IMG/VR virus record: IMGVR_UViG_3300022200_000056
Span: 1 to 55,201 of that record
DNA: 55,201 bases
Source of the DNA: a virus
Reading direction: 5' to 3' (one strand)
Part shown: one piece after another, positions 1 through 7,493 of the stretch
Layout of the letters: each line of letters opens with the position of its first letter
How positions within the stretch are numbered: the first letter of the stretch is position 1
The notes under the pieces: generated by a model
Seen by the model: the letters and a program-made list of their open reading frames with translations, nothing else
Database searches by the model: none
Told to the model about the DNA's origin: nothing
Program-made: the position numbers and the translations under genes

Positions 1-666
1 ACATTAGGTTATCAGGCGTTTTATTCAAACACCGCTAGTGGATACAATACAGGTTTAGGTGCGCTTGCTGGTTATTCAACCACTAGCGTACAGAATACCT
101 TTATTGGTCAGCAAGCGGGTTACTATGTAACTTCTGGTGAAAAGAACACCATTATCGGACGCTACAACGGCAACCAAAGCGGCCTAGACATCCGCACATC
201 CAACAACAACATCGTGCTGTCGGATGGCGATGGTACTCCTAGAATGTATTATAATGGAAGTAGTTCATATTGGTACGCACAAGCCATTTACGACAGAACA
301 TCTGCGGGGTCTGCCAATGTTCTTGTTGGTGCTGATGGAGGTTTGCAAAGAGCAACGTCTTCATTGCGTTATAAAAACACTATTGCTGACGCTACACACG
401 GCCTGACAGAACTACTTGCACTGCGTCCTGTTACCTACAAGGGCAATAACGATGGAGACAAAATTTTTGGTGGTCTTATTGCTGAAGAGGTGCATGATGC
501 TGGCCTTACAGAGTTTGTAGAATATGGTCAAGATGAAAACGGTAATGATAGGCCAGAAGCATTACATTATGGACATATGGTTTCGCTGTGCATCAAAGCC
601 ATTCAGGAACAGCAAGAAACAATCACAGCACTTGAGGCTCGTATAGCCGCACTTGAGTCCAACTAA
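1..666 (+). CDS. Tail fibre/spike protein, C-terminal part with peptidase S74 chaperone domain (5' end missing)
   Basis: The frame is open from base 1, so this is the C-terminal 221 residues of a longer protein. Residues 1-70 carry loose repeats of the type GYQAxYSNTxSGYNT and NTxIGxxAG, typical of trimeric fibre shafts. From about residue 115 the sequence follows the peptidase S74 (endosialidase chaperone) pattern: SSLRYKNTI with a Ser-Lys pair five residues apart (S120, K125), then the TELLALRPVTYK and FGGLIAEEV segments and a C-terminal helix rich in E and Q (about 195-219). In this family the C-terminal domain trimerises the fibre and is then cut off just before that Ser. It sits first in the fibre and tail block and is probably the host-recognition fibre. 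Its start lies outside the window. Confidence 0.87.
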   Translation, partial: TLGYQAFYSNTASGYNTGLGALAGYSTTSVQNTFIGQQAGYYVTSGEKNTIIGRYNGNQSGLDIRTSNNNIVLSDGDGTPRMYYNGSSSYWYAQAIYDRTSAGSANVLVGADGGLQRATSSLRYKNTIADATHGLTELLALRPVTYKGNNDGDKIFGGLIAEEVHDAGLTEFVEYGQDENGNDRPEALHYGHMVSLCIKAIQEQQETITALEARIAALESN

Positions 667-682
667 ACTACAGGAGTATAAA

Positions 683-928
683 ATGGACAATGAAATCACA
701 GCAGAAGAAATCGCACAGCACTACACAGCAATGGGTCACAGCGTTGACCTCATCAATGCTATCATTGCTGGCGACCACGATGAAACTATGGATGCGGATG
801 AACGTGTAGATTGCGTTAGCCGTAACGTAGAGCATCTGGAAATTATGGTGGCAAAAGACTTCTGGACATCAGAAGATATGACAGATGTTAATGCCGCTAT
901 TGCCGCAGGTAAGGCTTACAGCGCGTAA
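683..928 (+). CDS. Small acidic hypothetical protein downstream of S74 fibre
   Basis: This 81-residue acidic protein starts at ATG 683, nine bases after a good AGGAG box; an in-frame start 30 bases upstream would overlap the fibre gene and lacks that spacing. It is predicted helical, with the segments EITAEEIAQHYTAMGHSV and DMTDVNAAIAAGKAY. There is no signal peptide, membrane segment or Cys motif. Its stop overlaps the next start (TAATG), so it is translationally coupled to the 928 gene. I do not recognise a family. Its place between two fibre/tail genes suggests a role in fibre assembly, but that is inference only. Confidence 0.72.
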   Translation: MDNEITAEEIAQHYTAMGHSVDLINAIIAGDHDETMDADERVDCVSRNVEHLEIMVAKDFWTSEDMTDVNAAIAAGKAYSA

Positions 929-1704
929 TGTTTGGTGAATACGCATTAGCAGAACAAGCAATCGCTGACCAAGGAATACTGTTTCTTGGCTCACAGTCTG
1001 TTGATGCCAATTTCACGCAGACATCTACTGCTTTAGGCGTGTTTAGCGGCGAGTCGTATATGGTCGGCACATATTCAAAGCTGTCTGTAGGCGTAGGTAT
1101 ACTAGCTGGCATAAGCGACATGTCGGCACAGTTTGACCAGACATCCACTGCTTTGTATATAACCAATGCAATATCAGAGCAAAGCGCACAGTTTGATCAA
1201 GCCTCTGCTGGTAACATAGTAAAAGAAGATTCGGCTTCACTTGACGCACAGTTTGATCAAGACACTGTAGCCACTCTTATTGCTAGTGCTGTAGCTGAAA
1301 CAGATTTTGTATTCATACAGACATCTGACGGCAATGTCATAGCAGCGGGAACCGCAGACCTAGATATTTCATTCATACAGACCTCTGACGGGAACCTTAT
1401 TGCCTCTGCTTCTTCTGATCAAATAGCTTCCTTTACACAGACAACCAACGGAATAGCTATTAGAATCACCGAAGCAGAAATGGTGTCTGCATTTATACAG
1501 TCTACCGCTGCTAACTTTACTGCATCGGCTGATTCAGATATGATATTCGCGTTTGTGATGACCACAGACGGTAACTTACTGTGGGTTCCGATTGACGCAT
1601 CAACCAACCCAGAAATTTGGGCAGAAATTACGCACAGCGGAGACTCATGGACAGAGATCAACGCTAGTGTTACAATCAAAACATGGAATGAAATGGTGGT
1701 ATAG
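928..1704 (+). CDS. Repetitive tail-associated protein with about nine F-x-Q-T-S/T repeats
   Basis: This is a 258-residue protein made almost entirely of imperfect repeats about 23-25 residues long, each ending in a phrase such as FTQTSTAL, FDQTSTAL, FDQASAGN, FIQTSDGN (twice), FTQTTNGI or FVMTTDGN. Alternating hydrophobic/polar spacing suggests a beta-solenoid or stacked beta strands. The last 40 residues (from WVPIDAS) are Trp-rich and non-repetitive, and may be an attachment or capping piece. It is coupled to the upstream gene by TAATG and abuts the fibre gene at 1705. I do not know the family. Repeat architecture and position support an extended tail appendage. Confidence 0.75.
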   Translation: MFGEYALAEQAIADQGILFLGSQSVDANFTQTSTALGVFSGESYMVGTYSKLSVGVGILAGISDMSAQFDQTSTALYITNAISEQSAQFDQASAGNIVKEDSASLDAQFDQDTVATLIASAVAETDFVFIQTSDGNVIAAGTADLDISFIQTSDGNLIASASSDQIASFTQTTNGIAIRITEAEMVSAFIQSTAANFTASADSDMIFAFVMTTDGNLLWVPIDASTNPEIWAEITHSGDSWTEINASVTIKTWNEMVV

Positions 1705-2814
1705 ATGGCCTCAACTTACACTTCAAACAATGGTATAGAAAAGCCGTCTACTGGCGAACAGTCCGGTACTTGGGGCGATACCACTAACATTAACTTTGAT
1801 ATTATTGACCGCGCTCTTAATGGCGTTGGTGCTATATCTTTGTCAGGGACAACTCACACCCTGTCAACATCAGACGGCGCCGTGTCTGAAGGGGATTATA
1901 AGGTTCTTGTGTTGGGTGGGTCACCGTCTGGCACAAACACAATTACAATAACTCCAAGCGATCAACAAAAGTCTTACTTGGTTCACAACAACACTTCGCA
2001 GTCTGCTGTGTTTACCCAAGGCTCCGGCGGCAACGCTACAATTGAGGCTGGCGCTTTTAGTTGGATTTTCTCAAATGGCGCTGGCGCTAGTGCGGCTGTA
2101 ACTAAAATGACAATAGACACGGCGTCTATTGAAGACGGCGCCATTACCACTGCGAAACTTGCAAACACTGCTGTTGCCACCGCCAAACTTTCAGATAGCG
2201 CTGTTACATCTGTTAAACTTGCAGACGATGCTGTAACCTCAGTTAAAATTTTAGATGATGCTGTAGCCACTGCCAAAATTGCAGACGATGCAGTTACCAC
2301 TGCTAAAATTGTAGATGGCGCAGTTACTGTCGCTAAACTTGCAAGCAACGCTGTATTTGCTTCTGGCACCAAGATGTTGTTTCAGCAAACAACAGCGCCC
2401 ACAGGCTGGACTAAAGACACAACACATAACAACAAAGCGCTTCGTGTGGTGTCGGGGACAGCAAGCAGTGGTGGTACTGTAGCGTTTACTACTGCTTTTG
2501 ACAGTAAATCTGTCTCTGGTTCTATTAGCAACACAGTCTCAGGGAGCACTGCTGGCCACACTTTAACGCTATCTGAAATTCCAGCGCATACGCATACCAT
2601 TGGCTATAGAACGCATGATACATCCCCCGGCGCTGGCGGCGAGGAATCAGATTTGATTAGAAGCCCCAACACCACAGTCAATAGCGGTTCTGCTGGAGGC
2701 GGTGGGTCTCACTCACACGGCGCTGGCACTCTAGCAGTTTCATCTGCGTTTACTGGTACATCTATTAATATGGATGTCCAGTACGTTGATGTAATTATTG
2801 CAGAGAAAGATTAA
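1705..2814 (+). CDS. Tail fibre with decapeptide repeats and tail-collar-like C-terminal domain
   Basis: This 369-residue fibre has three parts. Residues 1-135 form an N-terminal domain beginning with the phrase NNGIEKPSTGEQSGTWGDT, common in phage fibre proteins. Residues 141-220 are eight in-register 10-residue repeats with consensus TAKLADDAVT, a pattern expected to form a trimeric rod. From about residue 222 there is a tail-collar/receptor-tip type domain: the APTGW phrase, EIPAHTHTIG and SHSHGAG His clusters, and the ending DVQYVDVIIAEKD. In related collar domains the HTH/HSH histidines bind a metal on the trimer axis. The start abuts the preceding stop. It is a separate fibre from the S74 protein and may determine adsorption together with it. 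Confidence 0.88.
   Translation: MASTYTSNNGIEKPSTGEQSGTWGDTTNINFDIIDRALNGVGAISLSGTTHTLSTSDGAVSEGDYKVLVLGGSPSGTNTITITPSDQQKSYLVHNNTSQSAVFTQGSGGNATIEAGAFSWIFSNGAGASAAVTKMTIDTASIEDGAITTAKLANTAVATAKLSDSAVTSVKLADDAVTSVKILDDAVATAKIADDAVTTAKIVDGAVTVAKLASNAVFASGTKMLFQQTTAPTGWTKDTTHNNKALRVVSGTASSGGTVAFTTAFDSKSVSGSISNTVSGSTAGHTLTLSEIPAHTHTIGYRTHDTSPGAGGEESDLIRSPNTTVNSGSAGGGGSHSHGAGTLAVSSAFTGTSINMDVQYVDVIIAEKD
2125..2364 (+). repeat. In-frame 30-bp tandem repeats encoding TAKLADDAVT decapeptides
   Basis: Eight consecutive 30-base units inside the fibre gene differ mainly at third positions and at the Leu/Ile position. They encode a rod-like shaft. Such repeats can expand or contract by recombination and so change fibre length. 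Confidence 0.8.
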
Positions 2815-2816
2815 AC

Positions 2817-3119
2817 ATGAAAATTGAGGTAAAGCAAAATTGCCCGCTTAATAATTTTGACCCCTGCCGTCAATTTGACTGTGCATGGTTTATGAAAATT
2901 AGCGGCACAAACCCTAACACTGGCGAGCAGACCGAAGAGTGGGGGTGTGCTATGGCGTGGCTTCCTATGCTACTTATAGAAAACGCACAGCAATCAAGAG
3001 CAACAGGCGCCGCTGTAGAAAGTTTTCGTAACGAGATGGTTGAGGCCAACAAGATTGGACATGAGATCATGGCTTTAAACGTAAAAGAAAATTTGAACAA
3101 AAACTTAATCGGGGGGTAG
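2817..3119 (+). CDS. Conserved hypothetical protein with four N-terminal cysteines
   Basis: This 100-residue protein has Cys at positions 9, 17, 22 and 44 (CPLNNFDPC, FDC, WGC), a set that could bind a metal or Fe-S cluster. A helical C-terminal half begins with WLPMLLIENAQQSRA. There is no signal or clear membrane segment. It starts two bases after the fibre stop and ends two bases before the 3121 gene, so it is part of the tail operon. I recall similar short Cys proteins in marine phage tail regions but cannot name a family. A small virion or assembly factor is the best guess. Confidence 0.72.
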   Translation: MKIEVKQNCPLNNFDPCRQFDCAWFMKISGTNPNTGEQTEEWGCAMAWLPMLLIENAQQSRATGAAVESFRNEMVEANKIGHEIMALNVKENLNKNLIGG

Positions 3120-3120
3120 C

Positions 3121-5040
3121 ATGCCACTGACTAAGTTACAATTCCGTCCGGGCATAAACCGCGAAATCACATCGTACAGTAACGAAGGCGGGTGGGTTGA
3201 CTGCGACAAAATTAGATTTCGTTTTGGCTATCCAGAGAAAATTGGTGGCTGGAAGAAGTATAGTTCTTCTTCCTACTTGGGGAGCGCTAGAGCGTTACAC
3301 AACTGGATTGCTCTTGACGGGTCAAATTATTTGGGTGTCGGCACCAACTTAAAATACTACATTGAAGAGGGCGAGGGCTTCAATGACATAACGCCAATCA
3401 GGGAAACAACAGCGGCTGGTGACGTGACGTTTTCTGCGACAAATGGCAGTGCAATAATCACAGTCACTGACACATCTCATGGCGCCATTGAAAATGATTT
3501 TGTTACATTCTCTGGTGCCGTGTCTTTAGGCGGTAATATCACAGCAGACATATTGAACCAAGAGCATCAGGTGGTAACAGTTCCCGATGCTGATACATAC
3601 ACTATTACTGTGTCTGCGACAGCAACTGCATCCGACACGGGTAACGGCGGGTCTAGTGTTGTGGGCGCGTATCAAATTAATGTTGGTCTAGACACAACCG
3701 TTGGCGGCACTGGCTGGGGCGCTGGCACATGGGGTCGTGGAACTTGGGGGTCTGCGTCCGCTACAAACACAACAAAAGAGATTAGACTGTGGGCACATGA
3801 TAACTTTGGCGAAGATCTTTTGTTAAACCCAAGAGACTCTAGCATATACTACTGGGACAAAACTCAAACATTATCAAACCGCGCTGTTGAGTTAAGCGCC
3901 GCCACCACTGGAGCAGCTAGCGGAACAAAAACTAGTGTACCAACAATCGCAAAGCAAGTGCTTGTGTCTGACCAAGATAGACACGTTATTGCTTTTGGTT
4001 GCGATGGTCTTGGCGCCAACAGCAGTGCAACTCAAGGTGATGGGGTGCAAGACCCGCTCCTCATTAGATTTTCTTCGCAAGAAAATCCAGTAGACTGGTG
4101 GCCTACATCGACCAACACCGCTGGTGATTTGCGCTTAGGCTCTGGATCAGAGTTTGTTACCGCTATTGAGACCAAGCGAGAAATACTTGTTTGGACTGAT
4201 ACATCGCTAAACTCAATACGTTATATTGGGCCACCGTATACATTTGGCGCGCAACCATTGTCTTCCGGCATTACTATTATGGGGCCTAACGCCGTTGCGG
4301 CAACAGAAGACTTTGTTGTCTGGATGGGCATAGATAACTTCTATATGTATGCTGGTCAAACAAAGCAACTAGATTGCACAGTAAGGGATAAAGTGTTTCT
4401 TGACTTTAACCTAGCGCAAACTGACAAGGTTGTTGCCGGAGTTAACTCGGAGTTTGGCGAGGTTGTGTGGTTCTATTGTTCTGACACAAACTCAGTAGCA
4501 AACGGTGGTGACGGACAAAACGATAGGTACGTCATATATAATTACAATGATAACCTTTGGTACTATGGCGCTTTGGGCAGAACAGCTTGGCTTGATAGAG
4601 GGACTCGGCCTTACCCAATAGCCGCTGGGATAACAGGATCAGGTAATCTTTTGTACAACCATGAGTTTGGTTATGATGATGACGGCTCTGCCATGTCTTC
4701 TTTTGTTGAATCAGCGCCAATGGATATTGATGACGGTCAGCAGTTTACTTTCCTGCGAAAAATTATTCCAGACATTACATTCAATGGGTCAACTAGTTTG
4801 GCTTCCCCTCAAGCAACCTTTACTGTGCAGGCAAGAAATTTCCCCGGCCAGAATTATTCTTCCACAGATACTGGTGTAGCGTCTAGAACCGCAACGTCTC
4901 CAGTTGAGCAATTTACCAATGAATTAAATGTAAGAATCAGGGGGCGCTCTTACTCTATGAAGGTGTCGTCAGATGCTTTAGGTAGCAAGTGGAAACTTGG
5001 TTCGCCACGAGTTGACATCAGGACTGATGGGAGGCGCTAG
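3121..5040 (+). CDS. Large tail/stabilisation protein (P22 gp10-like hub candidate)
   Basis: The 639-residue product opens with a phrase close to LxFRPGINREITSYSNEGGW followed by CDKIRFRFGYPEKIGGW, the start I associate with packaged-DNA stabilisation or tail-hub proteins of P22-like and marine podoviruses. Residues 105-190 look like an inserted Ig-like or beta domain (ATNGSAIITV, DADTYTITVSATA). The remainder is beta-rich and Trp/Tyr-rich, as in a beta-propeller (VWMGIDNFYMYAGQ, VVWFYCSDTNS, RYVIYNYNDNLWYYG). There are no transmembrane segments. A GGGGG Shine-Dalgarno lies just upstream. With the P22-type portal and gp4-like adaptor this fits a short tail. The gp10 link rests on the N-terminal motif and context. 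Confidence 0.72.
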   Translation: MPLTKLQFRPGINREITSYSNEGGWVDCDKIRFRFGYPEKIGGWKKYSSSSYLGSARALHNWIALDGSNYLGVGTNLKYYIEEGEGFNDITPIRETTAAGDVTFSATNGSAIITVTDTSHGAIENDFVTFSGAVSLGGNITADILNQEHQVVTVPDADTYTITVSATATASDTGNGGSSVVGAYQINVGLDTTVGGTGWGAGTWGRGTWGSASATNTTKEIRLWAHDNFGEDLLLNPRDSSIYYWDKTQTLSNRAVELSAATTGAASGTKTSVPTIAKQVLVSDQDRHVIAFGCDGLGANSSATQGDGVQDPLLIRFSSQENPVDWWPTSTNTAGDLRLGSGSEFVTAIETKREILVWTDTSLNSIRYIGPPYTFGAQPLSSGITIMGPNAVAATEDFVVWMGIDNFYMYAGQTKQLDCTVRDKVFLDFNLAQTDKVVAGVNSEFGEVVWFYCSDTNSVANGGDGQNDRYVIYNYNDNLWYYGALGRTAWLDRGTRPYPIAAGITGSGNLLYNHEFGYDDDGSAMSSFVESAPMDIDDGQQFTFLRKIIPDITFNGSTSLASPQATFTVQARNFPGQNYSSTDTGVASRTATSPVEQFTNELNVRIRGRSYSMKVSSDALGSKWKLGSPRVDIRTDGRR

Positions 5041-5270
5041 TGTCATCCAATCAAATACCACCACCAAGACTGCCAGAGCCTAGGCCAGAGTATGATTTAA
5101 CTTACATGCAAGATCTAATCAGGGCGCTAGAACTATTTATTGAGCAAGAAAGAAACCCGGGCGAAATGCGCGCGACAAAGATTACATTAACCGATTTGCC
5201 AACATCATCTACAGGTCTGGAAATAGGCGCTCTTTGGAATGATAGTGGCACAGTAAAAATAGTTATATAG
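5040..5270 (+). CDS. Small tail-associated protein
   Basis: The 76-residue protein starts with GTG that overlaps the previous stop (TAGTG). It has a Pro-rich N-terminus (NQIPPPRLPEPRPEYD), a helical centre (YMQDLIRALELFIEQE) and a C-terminal phrase LTDLPTSSTGLEIGALWND that recurs in phage fibre and virion proteins. It is tightly coupled with the large tail protein before it, so it is probably a virion accessory. No catalytic motif is seen. Confidence 0.72.
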   Translation: MSSNQIPPPRLPEPRPEYDLTYMQDLIRALELFIEQERNPGEMRATKITLTDLPTSSTGLEIGALWNDSGTVKIVI

Positions 5271-5275
5271 AACAA
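5260..5275. promoter_or_regulatory. Dispersed palindrome site, 4 mismatches
   Basis: TAGTTATATAGAACAA at the junction of two tail genes is the weakest member of the AAGTTCTATAGAACTT family. It is listed because its core GTTATATAGAAC is identical to the cores at 21605 and 35024. It overlaps the stop of one gene and the start of the next. Confidence 0.35.
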
Positions 5276-5478
5276 TGTCAGCAGAACAAGTATTAAAATG
5301 GAAACTGCTTCCTAGGTTTATGATGATTGCTATGACAGTTATGAGTTGGCGTGTGGTAGAATGGTTCATGACCTTGCCAGACCCGACACCTAGTCAAGCG
5401 GGCTTAGTATCTGTGGTTACTGGCGCAATGACGGGGGCTTTTGCGATATGGATGAACAACGAGAACAAGAAAACTTAA
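5275..5478 (+). CDS. Small two-helix membrane protein (holin candidate)
   Basis: The 67-residue protein has two hydrophobic stretches, about residues 13-32 (PRFMMIAMTVMSWRVVEWFM) and 40-60 (AGLVSVVTGAMTGAFAIWM), separated by a Pro-rich turn (LPDPTPSQ), and a short polar tail (NNENKKT). Size and topology fit a class II holin. It lies directly before a small charged ORF and the 3TM holin gene, so this is a lysis cluster with the amidase at 7073. No strong Shine-Dalgarno is seen, so translation may be coupled. Antiholin is the alternative. Confidence 0.7.
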   Translation: MSAEQVLKWKLLPRFMMIAMTVMSWRVVEWFMTLPDPTPSQAGLVSVVTGAMTGAFAIWMNNENKKT

Positions 5479-5594
5479 CTCTAGAGGAAAAGGTGGCGAG
5501 TATTAGGTTAAGAATAATCGCTATGAAAAAGCAAATTCAGGAGAGAGAAAATGCTACAAACATTAATAGGTCCAGTAACAAGTCTTCTAGATAA
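5448..5594 (+). CDS. Short charged coiled-coil peptide nested between holin genes
   Basis: This ATG-initiated frame of 48 codons overlaps the end of the preceding holin-like gene by 31 bases and the start of the next by 44. The product (MDEQREQENLTLEEKVASIR at the start) is highly charged with a heptad-like pattern and ends in a Ser/Asn/Arg tail. A G-rich stretch lies about 10 bases upstream. Without it the gap 5479-5550 would be empty, which is unusual here. It could be a spanin-like or regulatory lysis peptide, but it may be only a chance frame. Confidence 0.4.
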   Translation: MDEQREQENLTLEEKVASIRLRIIAMKKQIQERENATNINRSSNKSSR

Positions 5595-5946
5595 GTTTAT
5601 TGAAGACAAAGATCAGAGAGCAAAACTCGCACATGAGATTGCCACTATGTCAGAGCGACATATGCAAGAGCAAATCATGGGGCAGTTGGAAATTAATAAA
5701 GCCGAAGCACAGCACCGTTCTATATTTGTTGCGGGATGGAGGCCCTTTCTTGGTTGGTGTCTTTCTTTTGCAATGGCATGGCACTTTGTCATCTGCCCGT
5801 TTATTATTTTTGGGGCGGGCATGGCTGGGGTAGAAATCCCAGACCTGCCTGCGTTTGATATGGACAGCCTTATGACTGTTCTTCTCGGTATGCTGGGACT
5901 TGGTGGCCTTAGGACTGTAGAAAAAATTAAGAAAGTTGCAAAGTAA
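5551..5946 (+). CDS. 3TM holin, gene-transfer-agent holin type
   Basis: This 131-residue protein has an amphipathic N-terminal half (TSLLDKFIEDKDQRAKLAHE, then Glu/Gln/His-rich). It is followed by the GWRPFLGWCLSFAMAWHFVI segment that marks the three-TM holin of gene transfer agents and related phages. Membrane segments fall at about residues 63-82, 83-93 and 105-122, with a positive tail (KIKKVAK). Holins time lysis by opening the inner membrane so the amidase can reach the wall. A GGAGAG box precedes the ATG. Length and motif match the family well. Confidence 0.87.
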   Translation: MLQTLIGPVTSLLDKFIEDKDQRAKLAHEIATMSERHMQEQIMGQLEINKAEAQHRSIFVAGWRPFLGWCLSFAMAWHFVICPFIIFGAGMAGVEIPDLPAFDMDSLMTVLLGMLGLGGLRTVEKIKKVAK

Positions 5947-5996
5947 TAAATTATTCTGGCTTTTTAGATTACATATTAGGCAGGTTTACTAAATAG

Positions 5997-6025
5997 TTAC
6001 AATATCTATTAAAAAGTGTTATTAT
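5997..6025 (+). promoter_or_regulatory. Sigma70-type promoter candidate
   Basis: TTACAA and TATTAT are separated by exactly 17 bases in the only long AT-rich gap (5947-6054) between the holin and the metallophosphoesterase. The expected start is near 6032, just upstream of an AGGGGAG ribosome site. It would drive the phosphoesterase, amidase and ejection-protein genes with host RNA polymerase. Confidence 0.55.
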
Positions 6026-6054
6026 TAGCCATCTTTAATTAGGGGAGACGGCTA

Positions 6055-7089
6055 ATGCCAATGCCTAAAATTTCAGACGAAGTGCTCGCCTCCACAGTAA
6101 AGCACTTTGTTGAAGCTAATTACTCTGTAAAAGAAGCCGCTAAACTATCGGGAATAAACTACAACACATATACCTCTAGGTTAAGAGTTGCCAGAGAGCG
6201 CGGCCTTGTCACGGAGGGCGCCATTGTTTCAGCAACAGAGTCAACTCCAGCGCAGGAAGTTAAAGTCGTTGTAAAGCCTACATACAGAATACAACAACGC
6301 AAGTCTAAGCCCGATGAAACAAAGCGAGTGCTCGCAATCGGAGACTGCCATGATGGACCAAGACTGCCAGACAAGAGGCGGTTTTTTGCTATGGGCAGAT
6401 ACGCAAAAGAGCGAGAGATTAATGAGATAATACAGATAGGCGATTTCGCCACATGTGATTCTCTTAATAGGTTCGACAGAAACGACACAGTTAAGGGTCA
6501 AGAAAAGCCTACATTTAAACAGGACATGATTAGCTTCCAGTGTGCTGTTCGGGCTTTCCATAAAGGGCTTGGCGGCGCCGACATAAAGAGGCATGTAACA
6601 CTTGGCAACCACGAAGATAGGATTTGGTCGTTTACTAACAGAAACCCAGAGGTTGTGGAGATGTTGGACCAGTTGCTATTTGCAACTCTTGACGATTACG
6701 GGTGGACGTATTCGCCTTATGGTGAGTTTTACTACATTGGTGATGTCGGGTTTACTCATGCACCAATGAACATGATGGGCAAGCCATACGGCGGCATGCA
6801 TGCCGAGAACCAAATATCGAGAGACGCTCTACATGATATTGTGTTTGGGCATACTCACAAAAGGTTAGATAAAACTTTTCCTAAGATTGGCGGTAAAATA
6901 ACTGTCATGAACTTAGGTTGTAGTCTACCCGAAGGCCACGTTGAGGAGTATGCTAAACATAGTATTACTGGATGGAGTTACGGGGTATACGAAATCGGTA
7001 TTAAAGATGGTATAATAAATGAGCGAACATGGGTTCCTATGAACAAACTGATAGAAGAGTATGGTGGCGAATATGCGGGAGATCAATAA
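6055..7089 (+). CDS. Calcineurin-like metallophosphoesterase with N-terminal helix-turn-helix
   Basis: The 344-residue protein shows the metallophosphoesterase motifs in order: GDCHDG (about 96-101), GDFATC, GNHEDR and GHTHKR. These supply the two-metal centre of calcineurin-type enzymes. Residues 8-45 look like a homeodomain-like or Psq-type HTH (YSVKEAAKLSGINYNTYTSR), so the enzyme may be brought to DNA. Phage members of this family have been linked to nucleotide or DNA phosphodiester cleavage, but the substrate cannot be read here. A strong GGGGAG box precedes the first ATG; a second ATG two codons later is possible. It lies between lysis genes and overlaps the amidase start. Confidence 0.85.
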   Translation: MPMPKISDEVLASTVKHFVEANYSVKEAAKLSGINYNTYTSRLRVARERGLVTEGAIVSATESTPAQEVKVVVKPTYRIQQRKSKPDETKRVLAIGDCHDGPRLPDKRRFFAMGRYAKEREINEIIQIGDFATCDSLNRFDRNDTVKGQEKPTFKQDMISFQCAVRAFHKGLGGADIKRHVTLGNHEDRIWSFTNRNPEVVEMLDQLLFATLDDYGWTYSPYGEFYYIGDVGFTHAPMNMMGKPYGGMHAENQISRDALHDIVFGHTHKRLDKTFPKIGGKITVMNLGCSLPEGHVEEYAKHSITGWSYGVYEIGIKDGIINERTWVPMNKLIEEYGGEYAGDQ

Positions 7090-7483
7090 AGTAATCATTC
7101 ACTGCGCTGATACACCAGAAGGCAGGGATGTGAAAACAGCGGAGATCCGTAGGTGGCACACTGAGGAGCGCGGCTGGAGTGATATTGGTTATCATTGGGT
7201 TATTGAACTGGATGGCTCTGTCCATTCGGGTCGCCCTGAAGATATTAGTGGCGCTCACTGTCGGGGCCACAATGCTGACAGCATCGGCATCTGCTACGTT
7301 GGTGGTGCTGACGCTGACGGAAATCCTAAAGACACACGCACGGAAGCACAAAAGTCTTCCATGGATAAATTAGTAAACGAGTTGTTGGACAGGTACTCTG
7401 ACGCTGTTGTATACGGACACCGAGACTTCTCGGAAAAAGCCTGTCCTTCATTTGATGCCAAAACAGAATATGAAATGGCGTAA
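7073..7483 (+). CDS. N-acetylmuramoyl-L-alanine amidase, T7 lysozyme-like endolysin
   Basis: The 136-residue Amidase_2 protein keeps all T7 lysozyme landmarks in the same spacing: zinc ligands H10, H116 and C124 (IIHCADT, YGHRDF, KACPSF) and the catalytic pair Y40 and K122. It should cleave the amide between muramic acid and L-Ala in peptidoglycan. There is no signal peptide, so it needs the nearby holin. I chose the ATG at 7073 with a GGTGG box over 7061, which has poor spacing. It overlaps the phosphoesterase gene by 17 bases. T7 lysozyme also inhibits T7 RNA polymerase, but no such polymerase is visible here. Confidence 0.92.
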   Translation: MREINKVIIHCADTPEGRDVKTAEIRRWHTEERGWSDIGYHWVIELDGSVHSGRPEDISGAHCRGHNADSIGICYVGGADADGNPKDTRTEAQKSSMDKLVNELLDRYSDAVVYGHRDFSEKACPSFDAKTEYEMA

Positions 7484-7493
7484 GGAGTAAAGA

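Noticed and set aside
1983-2372. 129-residue minus-strand frame across the fibre decapeptide repeats
   Set aside because: It is the antisense of a tandem repeat; the product is itself a mere repeat of S/A/V and has no ribosome site.
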